Shown: piece after piece, positions 1 to 13,147 of the stretch
Numbering within the stretch: the stretch's first letter is position 1
Layout of the letters: each line of letters starts with the position of its first letter
Source of the DNA: Heloderma charlesbogerti
Taxonomy: Eukaryota > Chordata > Lepidosauria > Squamata > Helodermatidae
Length of the DNA stretch: 64,000 bases
Assembly (NCBI GenBank): GCA_026122225.1
Contig: JANEZZ010002360.1
Location: 310,001-374,000 of the forward strand
Direction of reading: 5' to 3'
Notes under the pieces: model-generated
Seen by the model: only the letters and a program-made list of their open reading frames with translations
Databases searched by the model: none
Told to the model about the DNA's origin: nothing
Translations under genes and position numbers: made by a program

Positions 1-88
1 ATTCTGGGGGGAGGACTGGATCGCCTCCCGCCCCCCACGGACCCCAGCGGAGCCAGGTAAGTGGGTTTTGTACACCCCTACCTTAATC
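1..88. mobile_element. Right end of a foldback MITE cut by the window edge
   Basis: TGGGGGGAGGACTGGATCGC and the end TTTTGTACACCCCTA match the right end of the 2.7-3.2 kb element (CGGGGGGAGGAATGGATCGC ... CCGTACACCCCC). Confidence 0.6.
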
Positions 89-204
89 TCTTGGATTTGT
101 TATCTACCTTTGCAGTTCCTTGGCATGACCAATTAACTTTGCCCCACTCCCTCTCTTTGGATGCCTAAGGTGGATTTCTAAAAGTGGAGGTTTTTAGTAG
201 GGCT

Positions 205-660
205 GTGCACCGCCTCATTACGAAGTCCGAATACTGAGGCGAAGCGAGCTGTTTTGGAGCAAAAGCCTCATGATATGAGGCAGTTCAGAGCAGTACCGAG
301 GTGCCCCGGGGAGAAGCGCTGCCCCATGAAGTGCCTCCTCCGCCTTGTGTATTCGGAGCTCTACTGAATGCCTCAGCAGTCCAGACAGGCTGTCTCCAAA
401 ATGTGTCAACTTCTCAACGCTCACGTGGAGGGGCACGAGGAGGAGAAGGGAGGGAGGGAGGGAGGGGGACGGCAAGTGGACGCGGGGAGGCAGGAGGGAC
501 TGTGCTTTGGCCTTTGGCAAATAGGAACCCTCAGCCAGAACCGATGCTAGCAGTCTCCAATCAGAGAGAGCAATGGAGGAAGGGGGTATATACTTCTGTG
601 AAAGGCTGTGCTCAGTCATTGCGCTGGCTGTGTCTCTGGGAGAGAGGGCTGGTATGAGTA
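205..660. other. CpG-rich MITE-like segment
   Basis: Starts TAGGGCTGTGCACC, a foldback-type border, followed by inverted words (AAAGCCTCATGATATGAGGC). A purine run (GGGAGGGAGGGAGG) lies near 447-466. Overlapping frames of 60-133 codons have no recognisable product. Confidence 0.4.
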
Positions 661-813
661 GATGCTGGTTTGTGCACGTGTGCGCGCATGCATTCCTAGG
701 AGTTGTTCCTTCAGTTTATTCAATTTTGATCACCATTAGGCTTTCCTCAGAATTTAAATTGAAAGGAAACAGCTTGGTTGTACTGGGACCGTTCCCTTCT
801 CTCGCTCCTTGAT

Positions 814-1480
814 AGGGATGTCAGAGAATGCCGCGACGGATCTCGGTGAGGCCGAATGCCAGTGCATTCGGCCCCCCGAAATCTGTCACGGAACGAAGTC
901 CCCACCCCCCCAACCCACAAAAGGTGTGCGGGACGAAGTCCCCGCCGCCCCCATCCCACGAAAGGTGTGCAAAACGGAGCACTTACCTGCTCCCGTCCAC
1001 GCTGCTTTGCGAATGGCGGCCGTCCTGCGGCCGCCATTCGCTTCCTCCTCTTCAGCCGTGATAGGCTACATAAATACTTACGTAGCCTATCATGGCTAAC
1101 ACAGGGACGCCATTTCCATCCCTGCGGAGGCCGTGATAGGCTACCTAAGTATTTACATAGCCTATCACGGCGGGGGGGGGAGAAACCCCAGCTTACGTAA
1201 ATGGCGGCGGCTACCACCATTTGCGTACACTGGTTCCCCCCCCCCTGCCATGATAGGCTACGTAAGTAGTTACATAGCGTATCACAGCAAGGGGGAAAAA
1301 AACCTCAGCGTACGCAAATGGCGGCGGCTACCGCCATTTGCGTACGCTGGGGTTTTTTCCCCCATGCCCTGATAGGCTACGTAAATATTTACGTAGCCTA
1401 TCATGGCTCAATACAGGGACGCAAATGGCAGCGGCTACGACAGCCCCCATTTGCATCCCTGCAGGGTTGCCCAGCGGCCA
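814..1480. mobile_element. Foldback MITE with four 34-bp palindromes
   Basis: Starts TAGGGATGTCAGAGAATGCC. Holds palindromic modules at 1059-1092, 1134-1167, 1251-1284 and 1370-1403, alternating with other inverted words such as GCAAATGGCGGC/GCCGCCATTTGC. CpG-rich, no coding frame. Right end approximate. Confidence 0.65.
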
Positions 1481-1686
1481 GATGTCCCTACTCCTTGATC
1501 ATCCATCCCCAATGGGACAGTGTCTTTTGCAGCACCTCTTCCAGCCGCTTTCTCCTGTATCTTTGCACCTCCAACTCGTTTGTTATTTGTATTTGATAAG
1601 ATTCTATCTCTCCTTTCCATATTTTTTCAGACTAACATAGCTTTTCCTTGCAAATTGCTGCCATGCTCCCCCTCCCCCCCATTCCT

Positions 1687-1712
1687 GTGTTTGTTTGTTT
1701 GTTTGTTTGTTT
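1687..1712 (+). repeat. (TTTG)n microsatellite
   Basis: About six TTTG units. The surrounding 1480-2720 is A/T- and C-run-rich unique sequence with no gene seen. Confidence 0.8.
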
Positions 1713-2725
1713 ATCTTGATTTTGGACTCCAGAAAAGGCTGCATTTGTTGTGTAACATCGAGCCTTACTTCTGCTTTCTCCGTTGTATTTTCTTGTCGTT
1801 TTTGTCAGTCAACTGTGTCTCTGTTAGATTTTTACAAACCCACTCTTATTTAGAATTTTAAAAACAAACATTGACTTCTGGGCATGCCCCCCCCCACTTT
1901 AAGTCATATTCAAGCATTTAGTTTTTTCTTTCTTTCTAAATCCTTAAAGAAAGACATATTATAGCAGCCTTCATGTGTAGTTCTTGCCCCCCCCTCCCCA
2001 GAGCTGAAGTGAACCACCTGTGTCTTCTCTGTGAAAACAGAAATTGAAGAAGGGCTTTTTAAAAAAGTAGGGTTTGATTTGGCTGTTATCTAATCAACTG
2101 CACTATCACCCTGTATTTCTTGAAGTTATACTGCCTTCTATAAAAGAACATGAAATATAAAACAATAAATTAAAGACACCCGTCATTTGCTTAGGTAGTT
2201 TTGCTTTTCTCTAGCTCTTGTGTGTCTGTGTTCGTGTATGTGTGCGTGCTAGGTTGTAGTCCAACCAACATTATACATCCAAATTTCAAGGCAGTGTTGA
2301 AAAAGCACGAGACACATAGCATTTATATTCATTACCTTCTTATGCCAATAACAGTCCACTGTGTGGCAAAGCAATTCAGCGCAATATGAGGCATCTTCGG
2401 GGTGTTGGAAGGGGCAGAGGTGGGGAGAAGTTACAGCTCTTTGCTTGGGGAGTTTTCCTGGAAAAACCTCAAATTTCACCTGCACCGAGCACACAAGCTG
2501 GTGGGCCAAACTGCCTGGGCTTTGGGGGGTGCAATGCCCTGGAGGGGAGCTGGGAGAGGCCAAGGTGTCACATGCATGTGTGGAAACAGGGAGAAGTTAC
2601 AGTTCTTTGCTTTGAGAGTTACTATGGAAAACATCAGATTTCAACTCCACTTAGTACAAAAACCACTGGGCTAAACTGTCTGAAAGTTTGCAGGTGGCCT
2701 CCTCTCCAGGGGCATGGAGAGTAGG

Positions 2726-3235
2726 GATCGCAGAGAATTCCGCCACAGACTCCAATGAGGTCAGATTCTAAGAATCCGGCCAGCTGGAGTCTGTGGCGGA
2801 ACGACTCACCTCCGCCACCCGGGGGAATCTGCACTGGCCGAATCCTACCTGCCGCCGTCCATCCGTTGCCATCCGCTGCCGCCTGTCGTGTCCGCTGCTG
2901 CCTGTCTTCGGATGCAATGGCGTCCGGCATAGCAGACGCCATTTGCATCCCTGCCTTTTGCTGTGATAGGCTATGTAAAGATTTACATAGCCTATCACGG
3001 CAAAGAGCAGGGACGCAAATAGCGTCCGCTATGCCAGATGCCATTTGCATCTGAAGACTGGCAGTCCAGCAGTGGACAGACCCGGCTGGCACTGCTCCAT
3101 GGACTCGCCGCAGAGCAGAGCCAGCTGGGGAGGATTCCGGGGGGAGGAATGGATCGCCTCCCCCCACCACGGACCCCCCAGCGGACTTGGAAAGGTGAGT
3201 TCCGTACACCCCCAGTGGAAAGGTCCCCAAATTTC
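2726..3235. mobile_element. Foldback MITE with one 34-bp palindrome
   Basis: Starts TAGGGATCGCAGAGAATTCC and ends near CCGTACACCCCC. Centre at 2964-2997, with arms that repeat inverted words around it (GCATCCCTGC / GCAGGGACGC). Related to the 0.8 kb element by its end and by the module. Confidence 0.65.
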
Positions 3236-3249
3236 ACGCCTCTATCATA

Positions 3250-5210
3250 AAAATTAAAAACGTTATGACCGTTTCATACCTGATCATTCAGCATGCATCT
3301 CAGAGGATTGGGGGCTTGCTATTATTGTCCCAATCTATAAAAAAGGAAAAAGATCAGATCCTGCAAATTATAGACCAATTAGCCTGCTAAGTATTATCAG
3401 CAAATTATATGCCAGCCATCTTAATGAAAGATTGCAGAACTGGCTAGAGAGCAAGGAAATATCCTGGAGGATGAGCAGGCTGGTTTTAGGTCAGGGTGAT
3501 CTACGGTTGATTAAGGATTGGTTCTTCAACATCTTGTTGAAAAATATTCTTCCACCAGCAGGGCTCTATATGCAGCCTTCATTGATTTTAAGTCAGCTTT
3601 GACTACATTTCAAGGGATAGATTATGGGAAAAAACTGAGGCCACAAATATTGATTAGCAGCTGCTAGCACTCATCTGCAGCCTTTATGAAAACACCCGCA
3701 TGAGGATAAGATGCAGTCATGCAGGTCATTTATCTGGACCCATACCAACATTTAATGGAGTTAAACCAGGGTGTATGCTAGCTCCTACCCTGTTTAACTT
3801 TTGTATTAACTTCTTGGTGAAAGATTTAGCCAAACTAAATTCCCACCCTCCCAAGCTGGCAAACAGATCTTTATCAATACTTCTTTATGCAGATGATGCA
3901 GTACTTTTGTCACTAACAAGTGTTGGACGCCTCCTAAGAGCACTTGATATCTATTGCAAAAAATTAATTTTTTTGCACCAAATCTAAGGTTGTAGTCTTC
4001 ACCAAGAGAAGAATCAAACACAGATACCAGATAAATGAGCACCCTATTGAAGAGGTTGCAACGTATAGATATCTGGGTCTAACTTTCCATTCATCCAGCT
4101 CTTGGAGAACTCAAATAACCGATGCTATAGATAATGCCCAGAGGAGTATAAAGGCACTCCTTCGCTTTTTTTACACCAAAGGGGGACAGCATATCCCATC
4201 AGCCATTCAGGTATTTACAGCCAAGGCCATAGCTCAGATGCTGTATGGTTCACAGATATGTGCTTATGGCAATTATGCCCCATTTGAAATCATACAAACT
4301 AAATTTTTAAGTCATGAAGAGTCGGAATCGACTGACCAAATAAACAACAACACAAATTTTTAAGAGCCATATTTGGAGTCCCGAGTTGTGTGCCCAATGT
4401 AATTTTATTATTAGAGGCAGGGCAAATTTCTATAGAAGCTCGTGCATGGGTTTATAAAATAATCTTTGGTTGAAGATGATTTTCTTTCCTGTGGGATTGG
4501 CCCCATTAACTTTAACTGATGCCTTTCAGACAAAAAGGGTAAGGACATTTAATGAGAAGTTACGAAATCTGGGATTCTCCCCTAATGCCCTTGTAGCTCT
4601 CGGATATGAAAAAGCCAAAGTTACTATCCATCAGCGAATTTGGAATATTGAATTGCAAAAGCGTTTAGGTTTGGCCATACTATACCCTGATTTCAGGGAC
4701 AATGGGAGGGCACTCTTGCCCGCAAATTATTTGTCAAATCTGATTATTCCCAAATTCAGAAAGGCTTTTACATTGGCCAGATTCAATGTTTTGCCATCTT
4801 GGAAGGAAGATTTATGAGGGCCCCATATCAAGAACACTTATGCCCTTGTGAAGTGGGGGAGGTGGGGACAGTTGGACACGTTTTATTTTATTTTTCTTCT
4901 TATCGTGATCTTCGATGTACTTTTATTACCCTGATTTTACAACAAATCCCTGGAAGATCTGTTTTATCTTATTTATCATATTTTTTTTATCTGCTCAGAA
5001 TCCCCATGTAACAGCAAAAGTGGCCAGTTTTTGTGCAGCTGCTATCACTTGCCAGAGGGTGTTGACAAAATAAATATTATTTTAATGTCATAATAATTTT
5101 TTTATATTGGGATTGTATGTTTTTAATCGTGTTATCTTGTGGTTATGTGGCCTGACAGCATGAGTTTTGTATGTTTGTTATTATTTATGCACTGGTCTTG
5201 GATCGAAATA
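3250..5210 (+). mobile_element. Decayed non-LTR retrotransposon, RT and C-terminal part
   Basis: Broken frames encode GVKPGCMLAPTLFNFCIN, LYADDAVLLS, then a long C-terminal region (LGLTFHSS-like, FQTKRVRTFNEKLRNLG, RFNVLPSWKED) and a Cys/His word (CPC...HV). It differs from the BovB and L2 copies in the window; clade not recognised. It ends in an AATAAAATAT-rich tail near 5210. A 42-bp BovB end is inserted at 4312. Confidence 0.7.
4312..4353 (-). mobile_element. 42-bp BovB 3'-end insertion with target duplication
   Basis: The sequence starting TCATGAAGAGTCGGAATCGA matches the 3' end of BovB copies here, reverse strand. It is flanked on both sides by the 11-bp AAATTTTTAAG (4301-4311, 4354-4364). 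It lies inside an older LINE fragment. Confidence 0.8.
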
Positions 5211-5216
5211 AAATAT

Positions 5217-5421
5217 ATTCATCCATATGACCGTTTGTGTTTTCCCATGCAAGTCAATGGGAAAACGCCCAAAAGGCATGATCCATTTTTCCGAATCTCA
5301 CTGCGGATTCGGATCCGAGTCAGATTGGAAGGGGTCCCAATCAGTCCAAGGCAGATCGGGGTTGCTTTGGATGGTCCGAAGTGGCATCCGAAGCAGATCG
5401 GGGGTCCGTGCACATCCTTAG
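5217..5421. mobile_element. MITE end fragment
   Basis: Contains GCATGCAAGTCAATGGG-like and GATTCGGATCCGAGTC palindromic words and ends TCCGTGCACATCCTTA, the inverse of the TAGGGATGTGCA-type border seen in the foldback elements. Confidence 0.45.
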
Positions 5422-5727
5422 TTTTTAGTTACTCAGAAGAAAAAGCATATGAAGAGGCAGAATTGGGGAGGTATACTGCCTCTGTTTGCCTCCCTATCAC
5501 TACAACTCTGCTGCCATTTCTATCTTTTTAAAAGCAGCCACCAGGGTCTCTTAAATAGGATTGTAGCCACTGGGGGGGGGGTTACACTTTCTCCCAACTA
5601 TCATTCTCCCAATTTAATCCTTCCCCCTTGTAACAGAAAAATTAGTGGAGGAATGACTGGTTACCAGGGCCGGATATTGGGTGAAGTTAGTGGCCGCTGG
5701 AGAAAGTCATTTGGAAGGATCATAGAC

Positions 5728-5870
5728 TCATAGAAAAGTAGGGTTGGAAGGGGCCTATAAGACCATCGAGTCCAACCCCATGCTCAATGCAGGAATCCAA
5801 GTCAAAGCATCCCTGACAGATGGCTGTTCAGCTTCCCCTTGAAGCTGGGATACACCTGTTGGAGATGTAT
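5728..5870 (-). mobile_element. CR1 LINE 3' end, reverse
   Basis: ATCATAGACTCATAGAAAAG, GGTTGGAAGGGGCC and ATCGAGTCCAACCC are the reversed CR1 3' terminus. Confidence 0.75.
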
Positions 5871-7689
5871 CCTAGGAGGTGGGATACACCTATTGTTATG
5901 CTCTGTCATTAAAGCAAGGGCCACTACTAATTCCATTCCGCAAGAGACACCCATCACTCATGCAATGGGGTTTTATCGTTTCCTCTAGGAACCAGAAACA
6001 AGTGGAAATGCTTGTTTCGGGAATGGGGCAGGTCGGCACAGCTCACATAAGGGAGTTCCATCAACCTTTCCTGAACCAGAAATAGTCGTTTATGCTCGTT
6101 TCAGGGCTTCCGAAAGGAAGTTCTAAATCCCCATTACACAAGCGGTGGACACCACTTGTGGGACGGAAGCAGCGGTCAGCCATGCTTGGATACTGCCCCA
6201 ACTTTACTTGCACTTGATGCACTGCATGGCAGCACTCTAGGCACCAGGAGAGACGTCTCTCCTCCGCACCTACCAATAGAACAGAAGTTGGCAGGCAAAT
6301 GGGTGGGAAGCTGTTAAAGGTCAGCTACTGCTGCACACACAATTGGTGGTGAAATGGAGTTTGAAACCTTATTTAGATTGGCTCAGATGAAGCAGAACAA
6401 TTTCCTGATTTAGAGGGCGGCGGACAGGTCAGCTCAATCTGAGTCAATCCAGTTTGACCATGGTGGACCTTGACAATCCCTAAGAAGCAGCATACCAGAG
6501 CATCAATGCTCTATTTGGTTGAAAATGGGCATGTTTTTAGTGGGTAGATGGATCAAATTAATATGCTTCATTGTTTAGGAAATATATGAAGAACCAATGA
6601 GAAACCTATTTTAAATCAATGATTTAAAATGGCCTCCCCGCTCCCCCGTCCATCTGTCTGTACACATATCCCCGGTGACTTAGGATCAATCCACCCTTGT
6701 GCAGGCATGTAGTACGTCATGGCAGAGTTGTGCCCTTTTGTATTAGCTGCCCGTGTTTGTGTTATTCATGACTGGCGCTTGCTCCGGAATCCAACATTCC
6801 AAAGCGAGTATCTGTTCAGCTTGCAATGCCGAGGTGATAGGCAGCGCTTAAATATCTTCACAGGCATTTCAATCCACATCCTGTGCTAACTCCGTTCTTG
6901 TAAAGACAGGTTCCAAGCCGCTTTGGTCGGAATTTACAGTTATTGGATTTAGGTGGTTGGTGGCATAGCGTCCCCTGGTGATTAACTAAATGCTTTGCAC
7001 TGGTAGCAAATAGGAAGGGCAGAGTGCCATCTAGTGAGTCCTAGAAGAAGCCCTTGCATCCATCTGACCATTTGAGGTAAAATAAACTTTTATAGAAAGT
7101 TACAGACAGGATTGGGCAACCTTTTTCTTCTCTTTTCACTGACGCTGTTTATGTCAATTGTAGAAATATGTGCCTTCCCTGTAGCTAAAACAATTGGAGC
7201 CTGCAACAAAAAGTTGCAGCATGGAGTCCAGCTATTCAGGATTCCAGCCACTCCATTCCATTCTCACCCCACCCAGCTTTCTGCCTACATGCCACCGCCC
7301 CTACCATTCAGTTAGCATTCCACACAGCCACTGAGCATGTTCAGTACTCACTGGGCTGCTGGGGGTGGGAGGTAGAGTTGTTTTTTGTTTGTTTGTTTGT
7401 TTTGTTTGTCCTTCTGAAAACATCAGGACTCCACCAAGTCAGCTGATAATTTCCTCTTTTGGGGTGGTGCCAATTTGGCTACATAAACAACCGCCCTCAA
7501 CAGCCTGAACATCAGAAATAAGAGAGAATTACGATGCTATAGGACAAGGCAAAGAAGCCCTCATACAAATCTGGTTCTAAAGGGTTGCCTTTGACAGCAG
7601 TGATCTCCAAAGCTTGAAACAGAACCACTTTTTGCTGCAGATTTCCTCAAAATGGAGATTAGCTTCTGCACAGAATGAGGAAAGTGCTG
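5871..7689. other. Unassigned intergenic sequence
   Basis: No frame above about 70 codons, no clear repeat. Ordinary decayed intergenic DNA as far as I can read it. Confidence 0.5.
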
Positions 7690-8115
7690 AGGGTTCTGTT
7701 TCAGCCTATTTAGCAGCTGCAAGCAAGGCAGAACCAACTTTCAGTTTCACTTTTAACCAGATTTGGGACAGATAAAAGTACTTCTTTACACAGCACATAG
7801 GTAAGCCATGGAATTCACTACCACAGGATGTAGTGATGGCCACCAATTTGGATGGCTTTGAAAGGGGGCTGGACAAATTCCTGGAGGAAAATGCTATCAA
7901 TGGCTACTAGTCCTGATGGCTCTATGCTACTTCCAGTATCAGAGACGGTATGCCTATGTACACCAGTTGCTGGGGAACATGGGTGGGAGGGTGCTGTTGC
8001 ACTCATGTCCTGCTTGTGGGTTTTCTGTGGGCAGCTAGTTGGCCACTGTGTGAACAGAATGCTGGACTAGATGGACCTTTGGTCTGATCCAGCAGGGATC
8101 TTACATTCTTACCTT
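7690..8115 (+). mobile_element. CR1-type LINE 3' fragment
   Basis: GGATGGCTTTGAAAGGGGGC, TGGACAAATTCCTGGAGGA and TGCTGGACTAGATGGACC are CR1-family 3' words of a different subfamily from the 33 kb copy. Confidence 0.65.
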
Positions 8116-8662
8116 CTTAACCAGTTGACATCAAAGATGTCATGTACCAGCCTTTCCCCAACACTTACACAGAATATCACTGAAGATGTCAAGCTAACAG
8201 GAGCCCCTTGTTAATCCATCCCCCTTCAAAACACAACTGCTGCTCTTGGTTCTCTTTTTAACCCACCCCTAAAATGTCCTGTTTGCATTCTGTTCGGTCA
8301 TAGTGAATTAACTGTGCACTGTCCCCTTAAGTAGAGCCCAGGCTTCCTGTTCCCTCTCTTTTCTCCAGATTAGGAGGAACTTTGCTGCAATTTATGTAAA
8401 GAGCCCCATCAAGGAGCTGTACAGGACCCTGCTTAATAACTTGTTATATCCATAACACCGATGTGGAGCACGAATTAATATGGAAGATTCAACAGGCAAT
8501 ACACTGCCATCCCTCTTCCCTGGCTCCTTTGCCATCTTCTGCTCCTCTTCCTCCTTGGAAAGGCTCAGTTCCTGAGGTCCGAGTGAAGTCCATTTTGCCA
8601 CCTGAGTGGCAAAAGTTGTTCTAGGTCAGTGGTAGCAAGTGTGCTACAACTCAGGTACAGAA

Positions 8663-9030
8663 AGGCTGCGTTCATATGTAACACTAAGCCATGGGTTATG
8701 TTAACCATGGCTTGTTCCTTTAGCCATGAATTGTCTTGCAGACAAGCAAACAACTCATAGCTTCTTTTCTGTTTCTCATTTGTTTCTCTCTGGCCCATTT
8801 TGCCAGCTTTGGTTTTGGGGCTGTTCTGGCTGAGCACCTGTTTCATGGCAGACAGCAGCACAACCAGGCCAGGAATAAGCCATGATTCTGGGTTCAGACA
8901 TCATGACAAACCATGGTTTAAACAAGCCAGACTTCATAAGCCAACAACAAACTATGGGTTCTATTTGTTGTTTATAGCTGATTTTTTTAAAAAAAGTTTA
9001 CGAGGATGGATTCAGACACGACTAGCCAGT
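8663..9030. mobile_element. Possible MITE
   Basis: AGGCTGCGTTCATATGTAAC at the left and TGGATTCAGACACGACTAGC at the right are loosely inverted; AACCATGG words recur inside (8701, 8933). Weak. Confidence 0.35.
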
Positions 9031-10809
9031 TTTTAATAAACCGTGCTATCTGTAAACCTGTGATAGTTCCATTCTAATATGTATGGTTGTACCTATGCAA
9101 TTCTCCCACCCCATTCTCCTTCATACCTTGGCATGCCTTTGTTTCCAACCTACTAAGAGTTCTGGAGAAACATGCACAAGAGGCTCAGGGCTGACTTTAT
9201 GCCATAATCCCGCAGAGTTGTGTGCCTGCAGTTGCACTGGGTTCTGTCCAGGGGGTGCCACAAACCTGTGCCATTGGTGCCACAGCTGGCCATCTATGTC
9301 CTAGGAAACGGATGGCCAACTTCTGTCATCTCCAGACAATGGTCCAAAGAATGTTCAGCTTCCTAATAAAGTTGGTCAAATCTAGCACACTTCATAGTAT
9401 GTAGCATATGTTCTCAGGCATAGCACGTATAGAATAACAGAAATTTCTTACACCTTGAAAATATTTTTGGTATAGCTGCCAGATAAAACTGCTGTGAACT
9501 GACCCATTCAGCTCTCCAGTTATCAATTTGCCCTATGTGACCTAGGCAATGCCTGTATAATAGGTTGAATTTTCTAATGGTCCCCATTTAAACTGCTATC
9601 TTTCTTTTAGTTCTTAAGGGCCTACTTGAGATCCTGCCCTTCCGGACCCAATGAACAGGTCACAAAGTCAACAGATTTGGAAGAATAAACATTTTATTGA
9701 ACACAAACACCCTTTACTTTGGAAATATATACGAGGCATATTTTCTTGTTAGTCAAGTTAGGATTATCCTGCATTATTTCTCAGATACCAAAAGTGTTAG
9801 TTATAAAATATAAACTTATCTTTAAAAAGCACAGAAGCTGGTCAATACATTATAGGAACTGGCACATGAAGGTAACAGCCCACAGGTTATCTACTCGTAT
9901 GAGCAGAACATCAGAGGAAAACTGCAGTGCCTGCCTGCATCCATGATCAAGGTGTGCTGGCATTTTTTTCCCCCTGAAGTAGCACTCCAGTCTTCCATTA
10001 ATAGCTCCCTCTGCTATTAATTAATTAATAGCAATTAACAGCATTAATACTTCCACTCACATGAGCTTTTATTTATGATCCTGCTCATTAAAAATGCCGC
10101 CTCAGATTCAGGATGTCACAATGTGATCCCTGCTAAGATGAAGCAATTGAGTGTATAGGAGTTATGGACCTCAAAAGATGGATTTGAAGTCTGCATTTTC
10201 ATAGCAATTGCATCACACTCCACTGGCAGGAGAAGGAGCCTGGCAGCATTCCACTTAGAGGCCTCCTTCTCCTCCCTATTTCACTCAATGAAAACCCTGC
10301 GGCTAGGCCAGCCATGCCACCATCTTCACATACCTGGCTGCAGCCCTTTTGGATGGCCTCACTCCCAATCAATTCCTTTCTGTTAAAACCATTTAGAACA
10401 GTATCAGAAGTAAGTGTAGTCCCTGTAAATTATCATTTTTCCCCCCAAAGTTGCCACTGGGCAAGGAGATATCCTGCAAAAATGTATATGGTGCTTTTCT
10501 ACATCCACATGCAATGACCAGCACAGGGAGATGTTTCCAGGCAGTTTGATATGTCCTTTATACCCATCAGGGCCTTTGTGTAGCTGTTGTTGCTTTCTTT
10601 CACAAACAGCTGGTGTATGTGGAGCAAGGAGCCACGTTGGGGCTGTGACATGGGGAAGGGAGCTTTTAACCTCTCCCAGAGATTCACTCCCCCCCCCGAC
10701 ACACACACACACACACACACACCTGCTATTCACAATAAGAGGAAAGCTCAAGAATTCTGACTGGGACCGCAATGCGGGCAAAGGATTAAAGCCCCCCACC
10801 ACCCCCAAT
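9031..10809. other. Unassigned intergenic sequence with (CA)n
   Basis: A (CA)n run lies at 10700-10723 after a C-run. Nothing else recognisable before the BovB at 10810. Confidence 0.5.
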
Positions 10810-12400
10810 GTTGTTGTTTATTCAGTCAGTCGCTTCTGACTCTTCGTGACTTCATGGACCAGCCCACGCCAAAGCTTCCTGTTGGCTGTCATCACCCCCA
10901 GCTCCCCCAAGGTTGGGTTCGTCACCTCCAGAATATCATCCATCCATCTTGCCCTTGGTCGGCCCCTCTTCCTTTTGCCTTCCACTTTCCCTAGCATCAG
11001 CACCTTCTCCAGGGTGTCCTGTCTTCTCATGATGTGGCCAAAGTACTTCAGTTTTGCCTTTAATATCATTCCCTCAAGGGAGCAGTCTGGCTTGATTTCC
11101 TGGAGGATGGACTGGTTTGATCTTCTTGCAGTCCAGGGCACTCTCAGAATTTTCCTCCAGCACCACAGTTCAAAAGCATCTATCTTCCTTCGCTCAGCCT
11201 TCCTTATGGTCCAGCTCTCGCAGCCATAGGTTACTACGGGGAATACCATTGCTTTCACTATGTGGACCGTTGTTATCAGTGTGATGCCTCTGCTCTTCAC
11301 TATTTTATCAAGATTTGTCATTGCTCTCCTCCCAAGAAGGAAACGTCTTCTGATTTCCTGGCTGCAGTCAGCGTCTGCAGTAATCTTTGTGCCTAGAAAG
11401 ACAAAGTCTGTCGCTGCCTCCACATTTTCTCCCTCTATTTGCCAGTTATCAATCAAGCTGGTTGCCATAATCTTGGGTTTTTTTAGGTTTAACTGCGACC
11501 CAGCTTTTGCACTTTCTTCTTTCACCTTCGTCATGAGGTTCCTCAGCTCCTCCTCGCTTTCAGCCATCAAAGTGGTATCATCTGCATATCAGAGATTGTT
11601 AATGTTTCTTCCAGCGATTTTAACTCCAGCCTTGGCTTCATCAAGCCCAGCACGTCGCATGATGTGTTCTGCGTACAGGTTGAATAGGTAGGGTGAGAGT
11701 ATACAACCCTGCCATACTCCTTTCCCAATCTTAAACCAGTCCGTTGTTCCGTGGTCTGTTCTTACTGTTGCTACTTGGTCATTATACGGATTCCTCAGGA
11801 GGCAGACAAGATGGTATCCCCATACCACCAAGAACTTGCCACAATTTGTTATGATCCACACAGTCAAAGGCTTTAGAATAGTCCATAAAACAGAAATAGG
11901 TGTTTTTCTGAAACTCCCTGGCTTTCTCCATTATCCAGCGGGTATTGGCAATTTGGTCTCTAGTTCCGCTGCCTTTTCTAAACCCAGCTTATACATCTGG
12001 CAATTCTCGTTCCACGAATTGCTGGAGTCTACCTTGCAAGATCTTGAGCATTACCTTACTGGCATGTGAAATAAGTGCTACTGTTCGATAGTTTGGACAT
12101 TCTTTGGTGCTTCCCTTTTTTGGTATGGGGATATAAGTTGATTTTTTCCAATCTGTTGGCCATTCTTGTATTTTCCAAATTTGCTGGCATATGGCATGCA
12201 TCACCTTGACAGCATCATCTTGCAAGATTTTAAACAGTTCAGCTGGGATACCGTCATCTCCTGTTGCCTTGTTATTATGGGCTTCTTAAGGCCCATTCAA
12301 CCTCACTCTTCAGGATGTCTGGCTCTAACTCACTGACCACACCATCAAATCTATCCCCAATATTATTATCCTTCCTATACAGATCTTCCATATATTCTTG
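10810..12400 (-). mobile_element. BovB (RTE) LINE, 5'-truncated
   Basis: 1,591 bp flanked by an exact 11-bp duplication CCACCCCCAAT (10799-10809 and 12401-12411). On the minus strand it encodes the end of the BovB reverse transcriptase: QGCILSPYLFNLYAEHIMR, YADD, then a C-terminal region with GCESWTIRKAE, KLKYFGHIMRR and RGRPRARWMDDI. A TGA stop just before YADD (probable CGA decay) and one frameshift near 11.9 kb break the frame. 3' end at 10810 (plus GTTGTTG). Confidence 0.9.
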
Positions 12401-12672
12401 CCACCCCCAATACCACAGTCCTAATTGAGCTCAGTCCCCCTGCACTGGCTCTCTGTGGAAAACCCCCAACAACCACCCAAGGGCAAACTAGGTGACAAAC
12501 ATCATGTCCAGATTGGCCCTCAGTCACTCTATAACACAGGCCAGCACCTAAGTCTGCATTGTTCTACAGTCACGGCAGGGGGTCCAAAATGTTCTTCTGC
12601 GCCACTGTACATAAGATTCTTGTAACTGATTCTACTGCATACTTCATCCACAATGGAGAGAGGGGGGAAAAA

Positions 12673-13003
12673 ACGGTAAAGGTGTCCCCAACCAGTCGTG
12701 TCCGACTCTAGGGTGTGGTGCTCATCTCCATTTCTAAGCCGAAGAGCCAGCACTGTCCGAAGACACTTCCGTGGTCATGTGGCCGGCATGACTGAACACC
12801 AAGGTGCACGGAACACTGTTACCTTTCCCGCCAAAGTGGTACCTATTTATCTACTTGCAGTTTCTTGCTTTCGAACTGCTAGGTTGGCAGGAGCTGGGAC
12901 TGAAGACGGGAGCTCACTCCATCATGCAGCACTCGGGTCTCGAACTGCTGTCCTGCCAACCTTCCGTTCTGCAGTTCAGTGTCTTAACCATTACTATCCA
13001 ATC
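12673..13003 (-). mobile_element. tRNA-headed SINE with BovB-like tail
   Basis: The left end shares AGTCGTGTCCGACTCT exactly with the BovB end at 30.25 kb. The right end, read on the minus strand, is tRNA-like: TTAAGACACTGAACTGC (A-box side) and AGTTCGAGACC (B box). This layout fits Sauria-type SINEs moved by BovB. Confidence 0.65.
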
Positions 13004-13147
13004 CCACTACATCGAATCAAAATTCTGAGAATGTTTTTCAATTTATGTAGCACTATTCTTTGAAGGCCTCTCCCAAGGAGTTATCTCAGGATTCACTGAT
13101 GGAACTGTTAACATGAGGAGCACACAGAGATGTATTAGTGCAGCCTT

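Noticed and set aside
747..1220. A 157-codon minus-strand frame
   Set aside because: It crosses a foldback MITE and its inverted repeats; composition-driven.
1059..1403. Regularly spaced palindromes as a CRISPR array
   Set aside because: A vertebrate transposon context, unequal spacing and few copies; the repeats belong to foldback elements.
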